The notes below the pieces were generated by a model, which saw nothing but the letters and a program-made list of their open reading frames with translations, had not been told where the DNA came from and made no database searches. This document shows, piece by piece, positions 12,292 to 22,102 of a DNA stretch of 64,000 nucleotides. Within the stretch, counting starts at the first letter, position 1; each line of letters starts with the position of its first letter. This DNA comes from Callipepla californica brunnescens (lineage: Eukaryota; Chordata; Aves; Galliformes; Odontophoridae). The position numbers were made by a program, and so were the translations under genes. The stretch spans positions 372,001 through 436,000 of the forward strand of contig JALIRH010000100.1 of NCBI GenBank assembly GCA_023055505.1. Reading direction: 5' to 3'.

Positions 12292-13127
12292 AATCCCACT
12301 ACACCCAGAAAAGCTTGGCTCTCTGTCTTACTGGTGGGTGGAGACATGGCAGTAATTTTGTCAATCCCATCTGTTGGGATGTGACGACGTCCATCTTGCC
12401 ACTTTATGCCTAGGAACTGAATTTCTTGTGCAGGTCCTTTCACTTTGCTTCGCTTAATAGCGAAGCCAGCTCGCAGGAGGATCTGGATTATTGTCTCTCC
12501 TTTCTTAAAAACTTCCTCTGCTGTATTGCCCCATACAGCAATATCATCGATGTACTGCAGATGCTCAGGAGCAGCACCCTGTTCCAATGCAGTTTGGATC
12601 AACCCATGGCAAATGGTTGGGCTGTGCTTCCACCCCTGGGGCAAACGGTTCCAGGTGTACTGAACGCCTCTCCAGGTGAAGGCAAACTGTGGCCTGCATT
12701 CTGTGGCCAAGGGAATTGAAAAGAAGGCGTTAGCAATGTCAATGGTGGCATACCACTTGGCTGCTTTTGACTCCAGTTCATACTGGAGTTGAAGCATGTC
12801 TGGCACAGCAGCACTCAGTGGAGGTGTGACTTCGTTCAGGCCACGGTAATCTACCGTCAACCTCCATTCTCCGTTGGCTTTACGCACTGGCCATATGGGG
12901 CTGTTAAACGGGGAGTGAGTTTTGCTGATCACTCCCTGGCTCTCTAGCTGACGAATCAGATGATGAATGGGGAGCAAGGAATCCCTGTTGGTGCGGTACT
13001 GCCGTCTGTGCACCGTTTTTGTAGCAATTGGTACCTGTTGCTCCTCCACTTGTAGCAACCCCACAACAGATGGATCTTCTGACAGGCCAGGTAAAACAGA
13101 TAGTTGCTTAATGCTATCTGTGTCCAC
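12174..13127 (-). pseudogene. ERV-A pol: reverse transcriptase domain
   Basis: About 317 codons encode most of a retroviral RT, which would copy the element's RNA into DNA in the particle. Visible motifs in order are NSPIWPVRK, the VDYRGLNEV box, the ATIDIANAFF segment carrying the first catalytic Asp, LPQGWKHSPTICH and the YIDD catalytic box. The N-terminal end is separated from the protease frame by a single stop (about 13149-13151). The C-terminal end runs out of frame near 12240. Those breaks make it a pseudogene although the core motifs survive. The second copy at 62274-63227 differs by one residue (Arg to His). Confidence 0.9.
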
Positions 13128-13151
13128 AGTAGCTATTCCAAAAGCCCATCG

Positions 13152-13393
13152 CTACCCCTTGGGATCCTTAAAGTGCCCCCTTCTGAGATAGTCTATACCA
13201 AGTATGCGTGGGGCCCCCTGTCCAATCACTATAAGATGCTTCTGCCAGTCTTTACCCGTGAGGCTTATTTCTGCCTCCAGCACAGACAATTCCTGAAAGC
13301 CGCCAGTCACTCCAGAGAGATGAATCAATTCTGCCCCTTTATAACTTGAAGGCGTTAGAGTACATTGTGCACCAGTATCCACCAGTGCCTCCT
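13152..13393 (-). pseudogene. ERV-A protease (aspartyl protease)
   Basis: A short minus-strand frame with the retroviral protease active-site motif LVDTGAQCTL near its start and the family's C-terminal ILGIDYLRRGHF segment (G-x-D pattern). The family is a homodimeric aspartyl protease that processes Gag-Pol in the particle. An in-frame TAG lies four codons before the ALVDTGA segment, and another stop follows DPKG before the RT frame. Given the closeness to the active site I read the first stop as an inactivating mutation and not as a programmed readthrough site. Confidence 0.85.
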
Positions 13394-13586
13394 ATTTCTG
13401 TGGGTTTGATGTGCCAGGCCACCGAATCCACACAGTCCAATACACTCTATTATCCCTCTCCCTCCTCTGGCTGAGGGCAGGGCCCCTCTATTCATTACCT
13501 GTAGTGACGGGAACAACTTCGCTGGTAGTTGGTCTGTGTTGTAATTCTCTCACCCGTACTCGCAGTGCAGGGGTGGGTTTTTGATG

Positions 13587-14717
13587 TCATTCCTTCATAT
13601 CTTCTCCATTTGCACGTAAGTAACTCCACAAAGCCGCACGCGACATGAAGTTAGTGAAGTTAGTGCTGTCATTTGCTCGAGCAGGATGGCGTTTGCTTCT
13701 GATAGCTGCAACCGATTCAACCCTATCAATCAGTTGGGATAATTTTCCCAGTATATCTTCCATTTGTCCTTCTAACTTTGATATGGCTGAAATGGACGTG
13801 TATGGCGGCGGAAATTTTTGTTTGAAGTTTTGAAGTGTAAGAATTAGTTCAAAAACTGGGGGTTTTCTGTCTTGGTCCTCATATCTGTTGAACGTTGTCA
13901 CTAGTGTACCGGCGTACCTTTCTGGTGCTGACTTTGAAAGCTTCTGACATATTTCGGGTGTACTCCTTACTTTCTCCGGATCATGGTCCCGATCGTCAGG
14001 ATCAAAGGTGGGATCATACAGCATTTCCGCCACAGCTGTTTCTCTCAAATACTGGATGCCTTCCTCAATAGTTTTCCACCTTTTCACTTTAGGTGCCAGG
14101 TCACTCTTGTAGGGATATCTTTCCCTCACAGCTACTAGCATTCGTTGCCAGAGGCTGGCGATTCCATCCATATACCTGCTGATTCCTCTGTCGACAGCCG
14201 GATCTCGGGCAATGTTTCCTAGTTGGCGAGCTTCGTTACTATCAAGGGACACACTGTTGGCCCGGTTGTCCCAACACCGAAGCAACCAAGTGACAATACT
14301 CTCATCTGGACGTCGAATAAACTCCTTTCTTGAGCCTTGGATCTCAGACATTTTCACGGGCCAACGAAACGTCGTAACTTTAACTTTCTCTTCACCTTCA
14401 TCATCACTTTCTTCTCCATGTCTCTCACTTTTCTTTGTTGCCTTTCTCGATGGTGATGGGGTTGTGGCCACCCCCTCACCTATATCTTCCTCTTCTTTCG
14501 GCACCTCTTCTTTGCGTTCTAGGCGCGAGGACACACGTTTCCATTTCTTGCCTTCCACAGGGGCAACTGACTTTGATACTGGTGCTTCCTTTGGCTGGTC
14601 AGGTGTGACCGGGAGGTTTTCCTCTTTGGTTTGGGCCTCAGTTTGGACACTCTCTCTCTTCATAATAGTATATAAACCTCGGTAAGCATAGGCCAAGCCC
14701 CAGATAAGTGTTCCACC
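13587..14717 (-). pseudogene. ERV-A gag-like frame
   Basis: About 370 codons on the minus strand between the leader and the protease, in the position of gag. The N-terminal third is rich in Lys, Glu, Ser and Pro; the central part (TWLLRCWDNRANSVSL, GISRYMDGIASLWQRM) looks like a capsid-type helical domain. The C-terminal part contains LEGQMEDILGKLSQLIDRVES, which could be a short coiled coil (21 residues apart from the flanks). No CCHC zinc knuckle is seen, as is usual in class III elements. No ATG fits the first codons; the frame opens after a stop at 14718-14720. Identification rests on position and general character. Confidence 0.7.
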
Positions 14718-14827
14718 TCAGATCTTTCTGAGCCGCAGCACCCTTTACTCAGATACAGGCCTAGCTCCTCAGGATCCTGCAATTGTTCAGGAGAAAAATC
14801 CCATGACACCGGGTGTCCCCATCCTTC

Positions 14828-15355
14828 TCATTTCTTTCCTAAAACTCTCCACTCTCCCTGCCATTCAACATTCTCTGTTTCTGGGAGAAGCTTCCTGCAC
14901 ATGATGTAAAGTGCTACTACATGCAGGAGGACTAATATCCCAATTATTAACACCATCCCTAAGCTGTGATCTTGAAAATTCATAAAAAACTGAGAGGGGA
15001 ACCTGGATACCCATTCAAACATCACATGGTTCGTTAACATGTTATCCTTTGTTCCATTAGCTGGGGTGCCCTGGGATCTGGCAGGTTCCTCTATCATTGC
15101 TTTTAATTTATCATACAGGGACCAGACCCAATGGAACAGAATGGCAAACTTAACCAAGTTCCAGTACGTTTTGAGCATTAAGAGGGAAAAAGCGGTGAAG
15201 TACAATCCCTGTAAGGGCAGTTTTAACAGAAACAGAAAAGACATCTTTTTATTATTATTTTTTTTTTTTCTTGTACTAAAACAATCTGGCAGTACCCAAA
15301 AGAAGTTTACAGATATCCCAAAACAACTGACAGTACGCCCGGACTTCAAGGTCAT
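14828..15355 (-). CDS. ERV-A leader frame: predicted membrane protein upstream of gag
   Basis: An ATG-started frame of 175 codons lying 100 nt downstream of the primer-binding site and before gag. An in-frame second ATG (codon 38) starts a hydrophobic stretch beginning MSFLFLLKLPLQGLYFTAF, resembling a signal peptide or signal anchor. A second hydrophobic segment follows (NLVKFAILFHWVW), then a polar region with an NGT glycosylation sequon, and finally a strong membrane segment (GMVLIIGILVLLHVVALYIM) followed by a short basic/acidic tail. I do not recognise a family. It could be an accessory membrane protein, a displaced gag N-terminus, or chance open sequence. No function is claimed. Confidence 0.4.
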   Translation of the reverse strand: MTLKSGRTVSCFGISVNFFWVLPDCFSTRKKKNNNKKMSFLFLLKLPLQGLYFTAFSLLMLKTYWNLVKFAILFHWVWSLYDKLKAMIEEPARSQGTPANGTKDNMLTNHVMFEWVSRFPSQFFMNFQDHSLGMVLIIGILVLLHVVALYIMCRKLLPETENVEWQGEWRVLGKK

Positions 15356-15454
15356 GTTTTGCTGTACAGCACTTGCAGTACAGATAAGCTTGTTAACAAC
15401 AGACAGAGATGTACTCTAAAAGTTTGTCTCTGCCTGGCTAAGGCAGCTGGTTGT

Positions 15455-15472
15455 GTCCCACGTTGGGCGCCA
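15455..15472 (-). other. ERV-A primer-binding site, tRNA-Lys
   Basis: The minus strand reads TGGCGCCCAACGTGGGAC, matching the complement of the 3' end of tRNA-Lys (type 1,2) with one difference from the usual TGGCGCCCAACGTGGGGC. It starts four bases after the end of the LTR, the expected spacing. This fixes the direction of the element and the LTR boundary. Confidence 0.9.
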
Positions 15473-15476
15473 AAAA

Positions 15477-15719
15477 TGTCAGGGGTTTGTGAGCCGGTTC
15501 AGCCTGGCCCTGCGACAACCGAGGAAGGAGACCCACAGGCCCACACCCCGGACAAGGGGAAGGGGGAAAGGGAAAAAGGGAGATAAGCCCCAAAACAAAA
15601 CAGCGGCAACGATCTGAGGGGGAAAAGCTAATTTACTAAATAAGACATCAGGAAGTAAATAACACAGTATAATGCAATACAATTTGGAATTAAGCCCAAT
15701 GAATCAAACAAAACGAGTA

Positions 15720-15754
<35 letters not shown>

Positions 15755-16015
15755 GTGCCTGATAAACCGAAGGCCTTGCGCTAACGCTGAAGGCGGACGG
15801 CAGCGAGCACCCACTCCTAAGTGATCCTAGAGGAAAGAGAGAATGTCCCGTGACCGCAGAGAGTTTTTATCTGTTCCCTCTGAGCGGAAAACACGTGAAA
15901 AAATACAAAGCATTGCCAAGTCCTCTGGGGAATGTAGTTTTCTCCCTGACTCCCAATGCACCACATGATGCCATGATGTGGAATACCAGTACCAAAAAAT
16001 CATAAAACCATGACA
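15477..16015 (-). mobile_element. ERV-A 5' LTR (539 bp)
   Basis: On the minus strand it begins TGTCATGG at 16015 and ends CCCCTGACA at 15477, giving TG...CA termini with a short inverted repeat (TGTCA/TGACA). A TATA-like GATAAAAAC lies at about 15863-15871, with the presumed transcription start just downstream. A (GA) tract sits in the downstream part. The primer site follows after four bases. The outer flank is CR1 sequence; the matching target duplication cannot be checked because the 3' end of the ERV is missing. Confidence 0.9.
15721..15754 (+). repeat. (GA)n microsatellite inside the LTR
   Basis: A near-perfect run of GA dinucleotides within the LTR of ERV-A. It is absent from the truncated related LTR at 35482-35775 because that copy lacks this part. 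Confidence 0.95.
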
Positions 16016-16535
16016 CTTCCTTACGGTCTTTTTTGTAGATGGGAGTCACATCGGCAAGCCTCCAATCTTGTGGGACCTCTCCAGATGACCAGGAATGCTG
16101 ATAGATGACAGAAAGCGGCTTGGCAATCACCTCTGCCAGCTCCCTCAGCACCCTTGGTTGGATCCCATCTGGTCCCATGGACTTGCGGCAGTTCAGATGG
16201 AGGAGCAGGTCTCTGACTGTCTCTGCTAGGATCACAGGGGGTGTATGATGCGCTTCGTCCCAGACTTCCAGGTCAGGGCAAAAAGTATCCTGAGTTAACT
16301 GATCTGTCTATTAAAGAGAGACGTGAAGAAGGCATTGAGAACCTCAGCCTTTTCCTTATCCTCTGTGGTTCCATTCTCTGCCGCATCAAGTAAAGGAGAG
16401 AAATTCTCCTTAGTTCTTTTACTGTTAATATATTTGTAAAAGGATTTTTTGCTCTGCTTTACTGCAGTAGCCAGTCTAAGTTGGAGCTGGGCTTTTGCAT
16501 TTCTAATTTCCTGCCTGTATTGGAGGGGAGCAGAG
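16016..16535 (-). mobile_element. CR1 LINE fragment (reverse transcriptase region)
   Basis: The minus strand encodes a stretch characteristic of CR1 ORF2 reverse transcriptase, including KSMGPDGIQPRVLRELAEVI, EVPQDWRLADVTPIYKKDRK and, further upstream in broken frames, the segment that yields VNIFVKGFF. CR1 is the dominant non-LTR retrotransposon of birds. The fragment is interrupted at 16015 by ERV-A, directly after the DRKE codons. Its right limit is set by where CR1-like sequence fades, so it is approximate. No full ORF remains. Confidence 0.85.
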
Positions 16536-16709
16536 GCTTGCTTTAAATGTGGAGTAAGGAAGGAAAGGATGGAGAAGGATCTTGTGAACTGAGGTGGGAA
16601 GTGGGTATTTAGTCATTGGAAAGCCATTTTGAACTTTTACTACCTGAACGCTGTACATTTTGGGTTAGTCTTCCTTAACTTTCTGTTGGACTTCTTGTTT
16701 TTCAATCAG

Positions 16710-16844
16710 GTGCATCCGTTCTGTGGAGCAGTAGGATATGTGGTTGGGGCGCAGACAGACCGGACTGTACAGGAGCATCTGATAGAAAAACACATGCTGC
16801 TCCCTAATCCAGTATAGGACTGCAGAATTCGGCAGGCAACAAAA
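16710..16844 (+). pseudogene. XPO1-like: XPO1-like exon 1 of 4 (in-frame stop)
   Basis: Begins after TTTTTCAATCAG and reads VHPFCGAVGYVVGAQTDRTV, then QEHLIEKHMLLPNPV, then TAG at 16815-16817 where XPO1 has a conserved Trp (TGG to TAG needs one change). XPO1-like sequence continues past the stop (RQATK) to a GT donor of weak form (AAA|GTCAGA). The family region is a HEAT repeat. Confidence 0.85.
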
Positions 16845-17161
16845 GTCAGACGGTACATTTTGTGTATTCAACTAAAGTAAAAGTGCTGAATGTTTGTTGT
16901 TATTCCATTTTTTTTTTATCTGTGGAATGAAGTGAACTTGGCTGTGCTGAACTTTTATAAAGCAATGGTTGATCTGGCAGTAGAAGTGTTGAAGGAGACC
17001 TAAACAACTGAGACTGGTTTAAATCCAGTTGAAGAACTTGACAGAACATGCTTTAACACAGCGTGTAAGATAACCCTAAACATGAAAGTGACCGTTTTTG
17101 TATTAGAAGATAAATGGCGTTTTCGTTGACTGACTGGAGTTAGCTCAGTTCTTTTCCACAG

Positions 17162-17345
17162 AATGTTGATGTTCTGAAGGATCCTGAAGCCGTTACGCAG
17201 CTTGGTAGCATTCTGAAAAGCAGCGTAAGGGCATGGAAAGCAGCTGGCCGCCCCTTTGTGATTCAGCTGGGAAGAATTGATTTAGATATGCTGAATATGT
17301 CCAAGTGCCCAAGTGAAAACATGTCTGCAGCTCTTGAGGCTGACG
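17162..17345 (+). pseudogene. XPO1-like: XPO1-like exon 2 of 4
   Basis: Acceptor TTTTCCACAG precedes codons NVDVLKDPEAVTQLGSILKS; the exon ends ...SAALEAD plus one base before donor GTAAG. Open throughout and clearly XPO1-like, with the PFVIQLGRIDLDML segment well preserved. Confidence 0.9.
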
Positions 17346-18743
17346 GTAAGAAATTGCACGTCCTTCCTAACAGCGGGATGGGCAGTGCACGTGATCAGGT
17401 TGTGAATTTGCTGGGCTTATCTCATTGCGTGTCTGTTGGTGGTGGTGGTTTTTGTTGCTTCTTTGTGTGTGCATTTGGGCAAGAGAATGCCTGAAAATGT
17501 GCTTGCTTAGGTTCTTGTTTTTGTTAGCCAGATGTTTTGTTCAAAGAAACTCTGATTCCGGAAGGAGGAAAGCTCTTCAAGTGTGAGTTTAGGAAGGGTA
17601 CCGGAGACTGCTGACTAATAGCAGTCTTGTGGAGACACAGTTGTAAGTTCTGACTTCATCGTTTTAGATAAGAAAAGACCCTAGGACGTTGGCAGAGTTT
17701 TGGTTTGGTGATATTCTACTACTGAAACAGCTTTCTTACAGAAGTGTAACTTCAGTGAAGGCGCCTCAGATTTGTCACAAACTAGACTGGTAATCACTGA
17801 GGAGGAATTAGGAGCTACTCGAGTTACCTAACCACTGTTACCTGGAAAAAATTGGGTCTGTGATATCCAAGTAGAATGTGCTGCTGGAGCATCCCTTGAG
17901 GAATGAAGTGACTCGGTTATTGGAGCTGTGTTCTGACAGACTTTCTTACCCATGCAATGAATACACCTTGACGTAGCTTCTCAGAACTTAATGCATTCTT
18001 TTGATTCTGCAGCTCTAATTGCCAGAAGGTGCTTAAAACAAAAAGAAAACACAACGAGAGAAATAGGAAGCAGTTGCTAGGACTTGTAGTGGTGAGATTT
18101 TACTCGAGCAACAGCTATTGAGATGGCACTCGGCTCAGAGTGTGTTCTCACAGTTGTTATCTCTGATGGCAGCAGGAGCAGTTCTGCCTTTGTTTCCCTG
18201 GCTGCAGTCTGGTGAGGTTTTCCTTGGATGTACTGTTATGAGTGTGTGTCTGTGCACTCAGTTAGGGCAAGTTCTACTGACGAGACTTGCATGGACTTGG
18301 ACGTGAGAAAATGAAGTAAGAATTAGGCTCCTTGTAGTAAAGACAAGTTGGAACAATTATGTTTGTGACCAAATCAGGAGCGTGCTTTAGAACACTGTAT
18401 AGGTTGGTTCTTCTCATCACGCAGTGAGAGCCAGAGGTAAGCATGATCCTGAGAGCTGAAGGAACATTCCCTTCCTTGAAAAAGAAGCTGCAGCATTGTT
18501 TCTGAGTTGTACTGGCAGAGTGTGCTGTCAGCAGTAGCACTGGAATACTAAATTGCAACTTGGATCCATGGAACTGAAGTAATGGGAAAATGGTTTTAAT
18601 CTGCATAATATGAACGAGAGATCTTCCTTCTTTGTCATTTGGGTATAAAAATGAAACATTCTCAATCTTCTGGAAGGAGTTGAGGGGAATCTGTTTGTTG
18701 ACGCATCTTAACCCAGATTCAGTGCAGCTTTGCTACCTTTCAG

Positions 18744-18850
18744 GCGAAGTGGAAACCAAGCAGCCCTTGGTTAGAAGGATGAGGACTGTAAAAAGGGAAA
18801 GTTTAGAACTGATTTCTGGCTGGGTGAGCAGGTCCAACGATCCTCAGATG
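18744..18850 (+). pseudogene. XPO1-like: XPO1-like exon 3 of 4
   Basis: Acceptor CTACCTTTCAG; the split Gly codon joins exon 2 in phase. Codons read EVETKQPLVRRMRTVKRESL and then ELISGWVSRSNDPQM before a consensus donor GTAAGT. The RTVKRE and GWVSRSNDPQM segments are near identical to XPO1. Confidence 0.9.
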
Positions 18851-19228
18851 GTAAGTAAATATGGCATCCAAAGAGTTGATAGGACACATTCAGGAGGAAC
18901 TCTGCTCTTTTGCTGCAGTGCAGTTAACACTGTTCTGTTCACAAGAACTGGCTTCAGAACTGCAATATCTGCAGGAAGGATGATAAGCTGTGACCATACA
19001 GGGGTAGGCCTGAGCTGTGTTTTGAGTGCTTCAGGTAGTGTCAGCTGAGAGCAGTCCTAAGGGGAAGCAGGAAGGTGTAGGAGAGCCCTCAGGCAAGCAC
19101 TGCTGGATGAACACAGTGTGTGGGAAGCATGTGGGCTTGTAAGTTCATTTTTAGCTTCTTTCCGAACTGCTGTGTGAGGCTTTGTTGGGTAACTGCACTG
19201 CTCTAAGCATGTCTTGCTCTTGATGTAG

Positions 19229-19423
19229 GTTGCTGAAAACTTTGTTCCTCCCTTGTTGGGTGCCGCTCTCATTGACTACCAGAGAAATGTTCCAGCTGCT
19301 AGAGAGCCTGCAGTACTGGGTGCTGTGGCTGTGGCTGTAAAGAAGCTGGGTGGGCACATCGCTGCTGAAATACCTCAGATCTTTGATGCTGTTTTTGAGT
19401 GCACGTTAAATATGATCAAGAAG
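19229..19423 (+). pseudogene. XPO1-like: XPO1-like exon 4 of 4
   Basis: Acceptor TTGATGTAG, then VAENFVPPLLGAALIDYQRN, VPAAREPAVLGAVAVAVKKL and IPQIFDAVFECTLNMIKK, ending at donor GTATTC. It is open and in phase with exon 3. The following XPO1 exon is not recognisable downstream. Confidence 0.9.
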
Positions 19424-20160
19424 GTATTCCTATGTAAATTTTGGATAACGGAAAAAAAAAGAAAAGGGATTTTATATTCAGGATATTGCAAGAAAGGGGG
19501 CAGGGCGTGTTATGCTATGTAGTTTACATAGCATTATTCTGTTGGGTGGAAATGAAGGTGAGGTTGATGAGCTGTGGCTGTCTGGGTGAATGTCTTGATC
19601 TCACTGACTTAATTTCTTGATCCAGTTCTGGAATTAAATTCGGAGTTGTTTTTCTGTTCCAGGACCTTGGGATGTCGTGGTCCTGGAAGCTGAAGTCTAC
19701 TTGAAGTATATTCATACGTCCTTTGAGTAGAAGTATTGATTAGTTCTTGAAGTATTTCTTTCCTGATTTCCGTAGCTGCTAGAGTTTCTGTGTTACGGTT
19801 TACAGCAGGTACTTGCACAATAGATGGGTGCCGTTTTGCAGCAGTGTGAATCAGAAAGTGTATCCCTGTAGTGGCCGGGTGCTTAACCGCTGAGGCCGTC
19901 TGTCCTGTGCCTGTGGAGCAAGTGGTAATTAATGTTGTGCACTGACCAAATGTGGTTCACCCTGCTGACACTGTGTAAGTCCAGCAAATGGTCTTCTCAA
20001 TCTATGGTGGTGACAGTATGGGGAAAAATGTTGCTGGGAATCTGGGAACTGCATGCTTTGTTTTGTTTTTAGATTTCCTTAAAGCTGAGATCTCCATGGT
20101 AAGCCAGATTTTCTCTCCCAGATTTTCACAGTGAAAAGGCTGTATGGATTCAGGCCTTTT
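19424..20160. other. Single-copy sequence, nothing recognised
   Basis: Presumably the remainder of the intron following the last XPO1-like exon. It has no long frames with coding character, no repeat family I recognise and no matching next XPO1 exon. It grades into degenerate TTAGGG repeats at about 20161. Confidence 0.5.
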
Positions 20161-21545
20161 CTGCGACTGGTTAGGGTTAGGGTTTAGGCTAGGGTTAGGG
20201 TCAGCTTCAGGGTCAGGGTTAGGGCAAGGGTTAGGTTTTGGTGTAGATTTCGGTTTAGGGTAAGGGTTAGGGATAATTTGAGTGTTAGCGTCAGGGACAG
20301 AAGTAGGTGAAGTGTTCATGTTAGGAGTAGCATTAGGGTTAAGTTTAGGGTTAGGCTTAGGATTGGATTTGTATGTAGGGTTAGGGGTAGGGTTAGTTTG
20401 AGTGTCAGGGTGAGGTAAGGGGTAGGCCTCGGGTTTGGCTTTGTGTTAAGTAAAGGTTTAGGAATAGTTGTAGGGTTAGTGTTTGGATTAGGATTTGGTT
20501 TAATATTAGGAACATGTTTTGGGATAGATTTAGGTGAGGGTTGTGGTGATCTGATGCTTTTGGTTAGGTTTAGGGTTGGGCTTCCACTTGGGTTTTGTGG
20601 TAGGGTCTGAGTTTGGGTTAGGGTTAGGGTAGAGTTAGAATTAGGATTTGGGAAATGCTTCGAGTTCTGTTTAGGGTAAGGATTAGTGTTAGATTTAGGG
20701 TTTGAGTTAGGGTTAGGATTATGGTTAGGACTAGGGTTCTGTTAGGTTTTGGGTTAGGGTTATGGGTAAGTTTGTTTTAGTACTAGGGTAAGGTTATGTT
20801 TAGGGTTAGGGTTACGATTAGGGAAAGATTTAGTGATACAGTGTTAGGGTAAGTTTAGGTTATGGAATAGGGTTAGGTGTAAGATTGGGTTTAGTAATAG
20901 GGTTAGGTTTAGATTCTGGGTTAGGGTTAGAGATAGGGAAAGGGTTTGGGATTGTTTTAGGTTTTGGATTAGGTTTAGGATTAGGGTTAGGGAAAAAGTT
21001 TTTCTCAGTTTTATGATTGTGTTTAGAGCTAGGATTAGGTTGAGTGTTCATGTTAGCATTAGGGGAAGTTTTAGGTTTAGGTTTAGGTTTAGGATGCGAT
21101 CTGTGTTTAGGGTTAGGGGCAGGGTCAGTTTGAGTGTAAGGGTCAGATTAGGGTTAGGCCTCTGGTTAGGGTTAAGGTTAGGAATAGGATTAGGTTTCAG
21201 GTTAGTGTTAGGGTTAGGCCTGGGATTGCTGTTAGGGTTAGGTTAAGGTAAGTCTTGTGGTTAGGGTTAGGTGTAGGAAAAGGGTTTTGGGGATAGGGAT
21301 AGTGTATAGGTAAGGGTTAGAATTCGATTTAGGATTAGGCTTAGGGATAGGGTTTGTTTGAGTTCTAAGGTTAGATACAGCATTAGAACTAGGTTGAGTG
21401 TCAGTGTTAGGATTAGGGTTTGGGTTACTGTTGAGGATAGGAATAGGGATAGGTTTAGGGTTATGCTTAGGGTTCAGGCTAGGTACAGGGTTCGGGTTAG
21501 GTTTAAGGTGAGTGTTAGGCTTAGGGTAAGGATTGTGGTAAAAAT
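20161..21545 (+). repeat. Degenerate telomere-like array 1 (TTAGGG on plus strand)
   Basis: Interspersed GTTAGGG, TTTAGGG, ATTAGGG and GTCAGGG words with many substitutions, so it is an old interstitial telomeric sequence and not a chromosome cap. Open frames rich in RVRVR or PNPNPNP are translations of the hexamer. It is followed by about 80 bp of unique sequence before an LTR. Confidence 0.95.
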
Positions 21546-21624
21546 GAGTTCTCTACTTGTTAATCAAACCGACTCGAGACAAATGTGTCCGTGTTTTTCA
21601 GCGTGTTTTTTTTTCTGAGAACTA

Positions 21625-22081
21625 TGTAGTTTGTAGAAGTCTCAAAAGAGATATATCGATGTTTTGTCTAAAAACTGTAGTTTGTGCAAGTTGGAGCCAC
21701 AGCGCTTAGTTCTAACACCTGGACAATGAACAACAGATAGCAGTGACCTTTGGAGAAACTGCAAAAGAAAAAGAAGTGAAAATCTCCTCTTGAGCGCGCG
21801 TGATCGGAGCTGAGGAAAACTATGGCCTTCATCATCTCGATCGCCAGGAGGCAGAGAACGACCCCCAGATAACAGCCAGCGCAGCCCAGGAAGAGAAAGA
21901 TAAGACATGAATGCAGAGATAAGGGACAATGAAAAGAGGGGTTGGGGGGCCCTGTTGAGCACCTCTGGTGCAGAGGAGACTCCCAGCCGCCCAGCGCTGT
22001 TCCGCTCATTTCTTGCTTGCTCAATAAATTCCTTACTGTTGGCAACAGTTGGTGCGTATCGTTCTCTTCACACCTCTAACA
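21625..22081 (+). mobile_element. ERV-B 5' LTR
   Basis: The right boundary is firm: the LTR ends CTCTAACA at 22081, three bases before a primer-binding site. The left boundary is taken at TGTAGTTTG (21625); TGTAGAAG at 21632 is an alternative. A CAATAAATT polyadenylation-type signal lies near 22019-22027, followed by R/U5-like sequence. No second LTR of this family was found in the window. Confidence 0.75.
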
Positions 22082-22084
22082 ATT

Positions 22085-22102
22085 TGGTGCCGTGACTCGG
22101 AT
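22085..22102 (+). other. ERV-B primer-binding site, tRNA-His
   Basis: TGGTGCCGTGACTCGGAT is complementary to the 3' end of tRNA-His, a primer used by some class I elements. It sets the element on the plus strand. Confidence 0.85.

Larger units (their letters stand above)
1..13900 (+). repeat. Segmental duplication, copy 1 (direct, ~50 kb apart)
   Basis: This stretch reappears in the same orientation at 50220-64000. Offsets between matching landmarks are 50219 at the left edge, 50699 near position 3583, 50686 at the CpG island, 50772 near 6400-7820 and 50100 from 10359 on. The steps come from satellite length changes, not rearrangement. In the non-satellite ERV part (11598-13900) I count about six single-base differences by eye. 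Both ends of the duplicated interval lie outside or at the edge of the window, so its true length is unknown. Confidence 0.95.
11598..16015 (-). mobile_element. ERV-A: truncated class III (ERVL-like) endogenous retrovirus, minus strand
   Basis: Read on the minus strand the order is 5' LTR (16015-15477), tRNA-Lys primer site (15472-15455), a leader reading frame, gag-like frame, protease, reverse transcriptase and the start of RNase H, where the 11-bp satellite cuts it off. Integrase, PPT and 3' LTR are missing. The RT resembles ERVL/class III elements in the fingers region (NSPIWPVRK, VDYRGLN motifs) and has a YIDD catalytic box; that class call is by recognition and not by alignment. The 5' LTR abuts CR1 sequence, so the element inserted into a CR1 copy. 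Frameshifts and stops make it non-functional. Confidence 0.85.
16710..19423 (+). pseudogene. XPO1-like: Partial XPO1 (exportin-1/CRM1)-like gene, four exons
   Basis: Four separated segments encode consecutive pieces of exportin-1, the nuclear export receptor that binds leucine-rich export signals with RanGTP. Each is bounded by plausible splice sites and the intron phases agree, so this is an unprocessed duplicate and not a retrocopy. The protein differs from vertebrate XPO1 at many sites (for example LDMLNMSKCPSENMSAALEA), an unusually high divergence for a nearly invariant protein. The first exon carries an in-frame TAG where XPO1 has Trp. No exons before or after this set were found; the next expected exon is not visible before the telomere-like array at 20161. 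I call it a decayed paralog fragment; a diverged expressed paralog using another first exon is less likely. Confidence 0.85.

Noticed and set aside
13383..13395. Programmed stop-codon readthrough between gag and protease of ERV-A
   Set aside because: The TAG lies only four codons before the ALVDTGA segment, too close to the active site for a normal domain start; a point mutation is simpler.
19640..19740. A further XPO1-like exon after TTCTGTTCCAG at about 19660
   Set aside because: The acceptor-like site is followed by sequence that does not encode the next XPO1 segment in any frame.
19840..19920. A tRNA-like stretch (GGCCGGGTGCTTAACCGCTGAGG)
   Set aside because: No complete cloverleaf, no B-box and no terminator could be made out.
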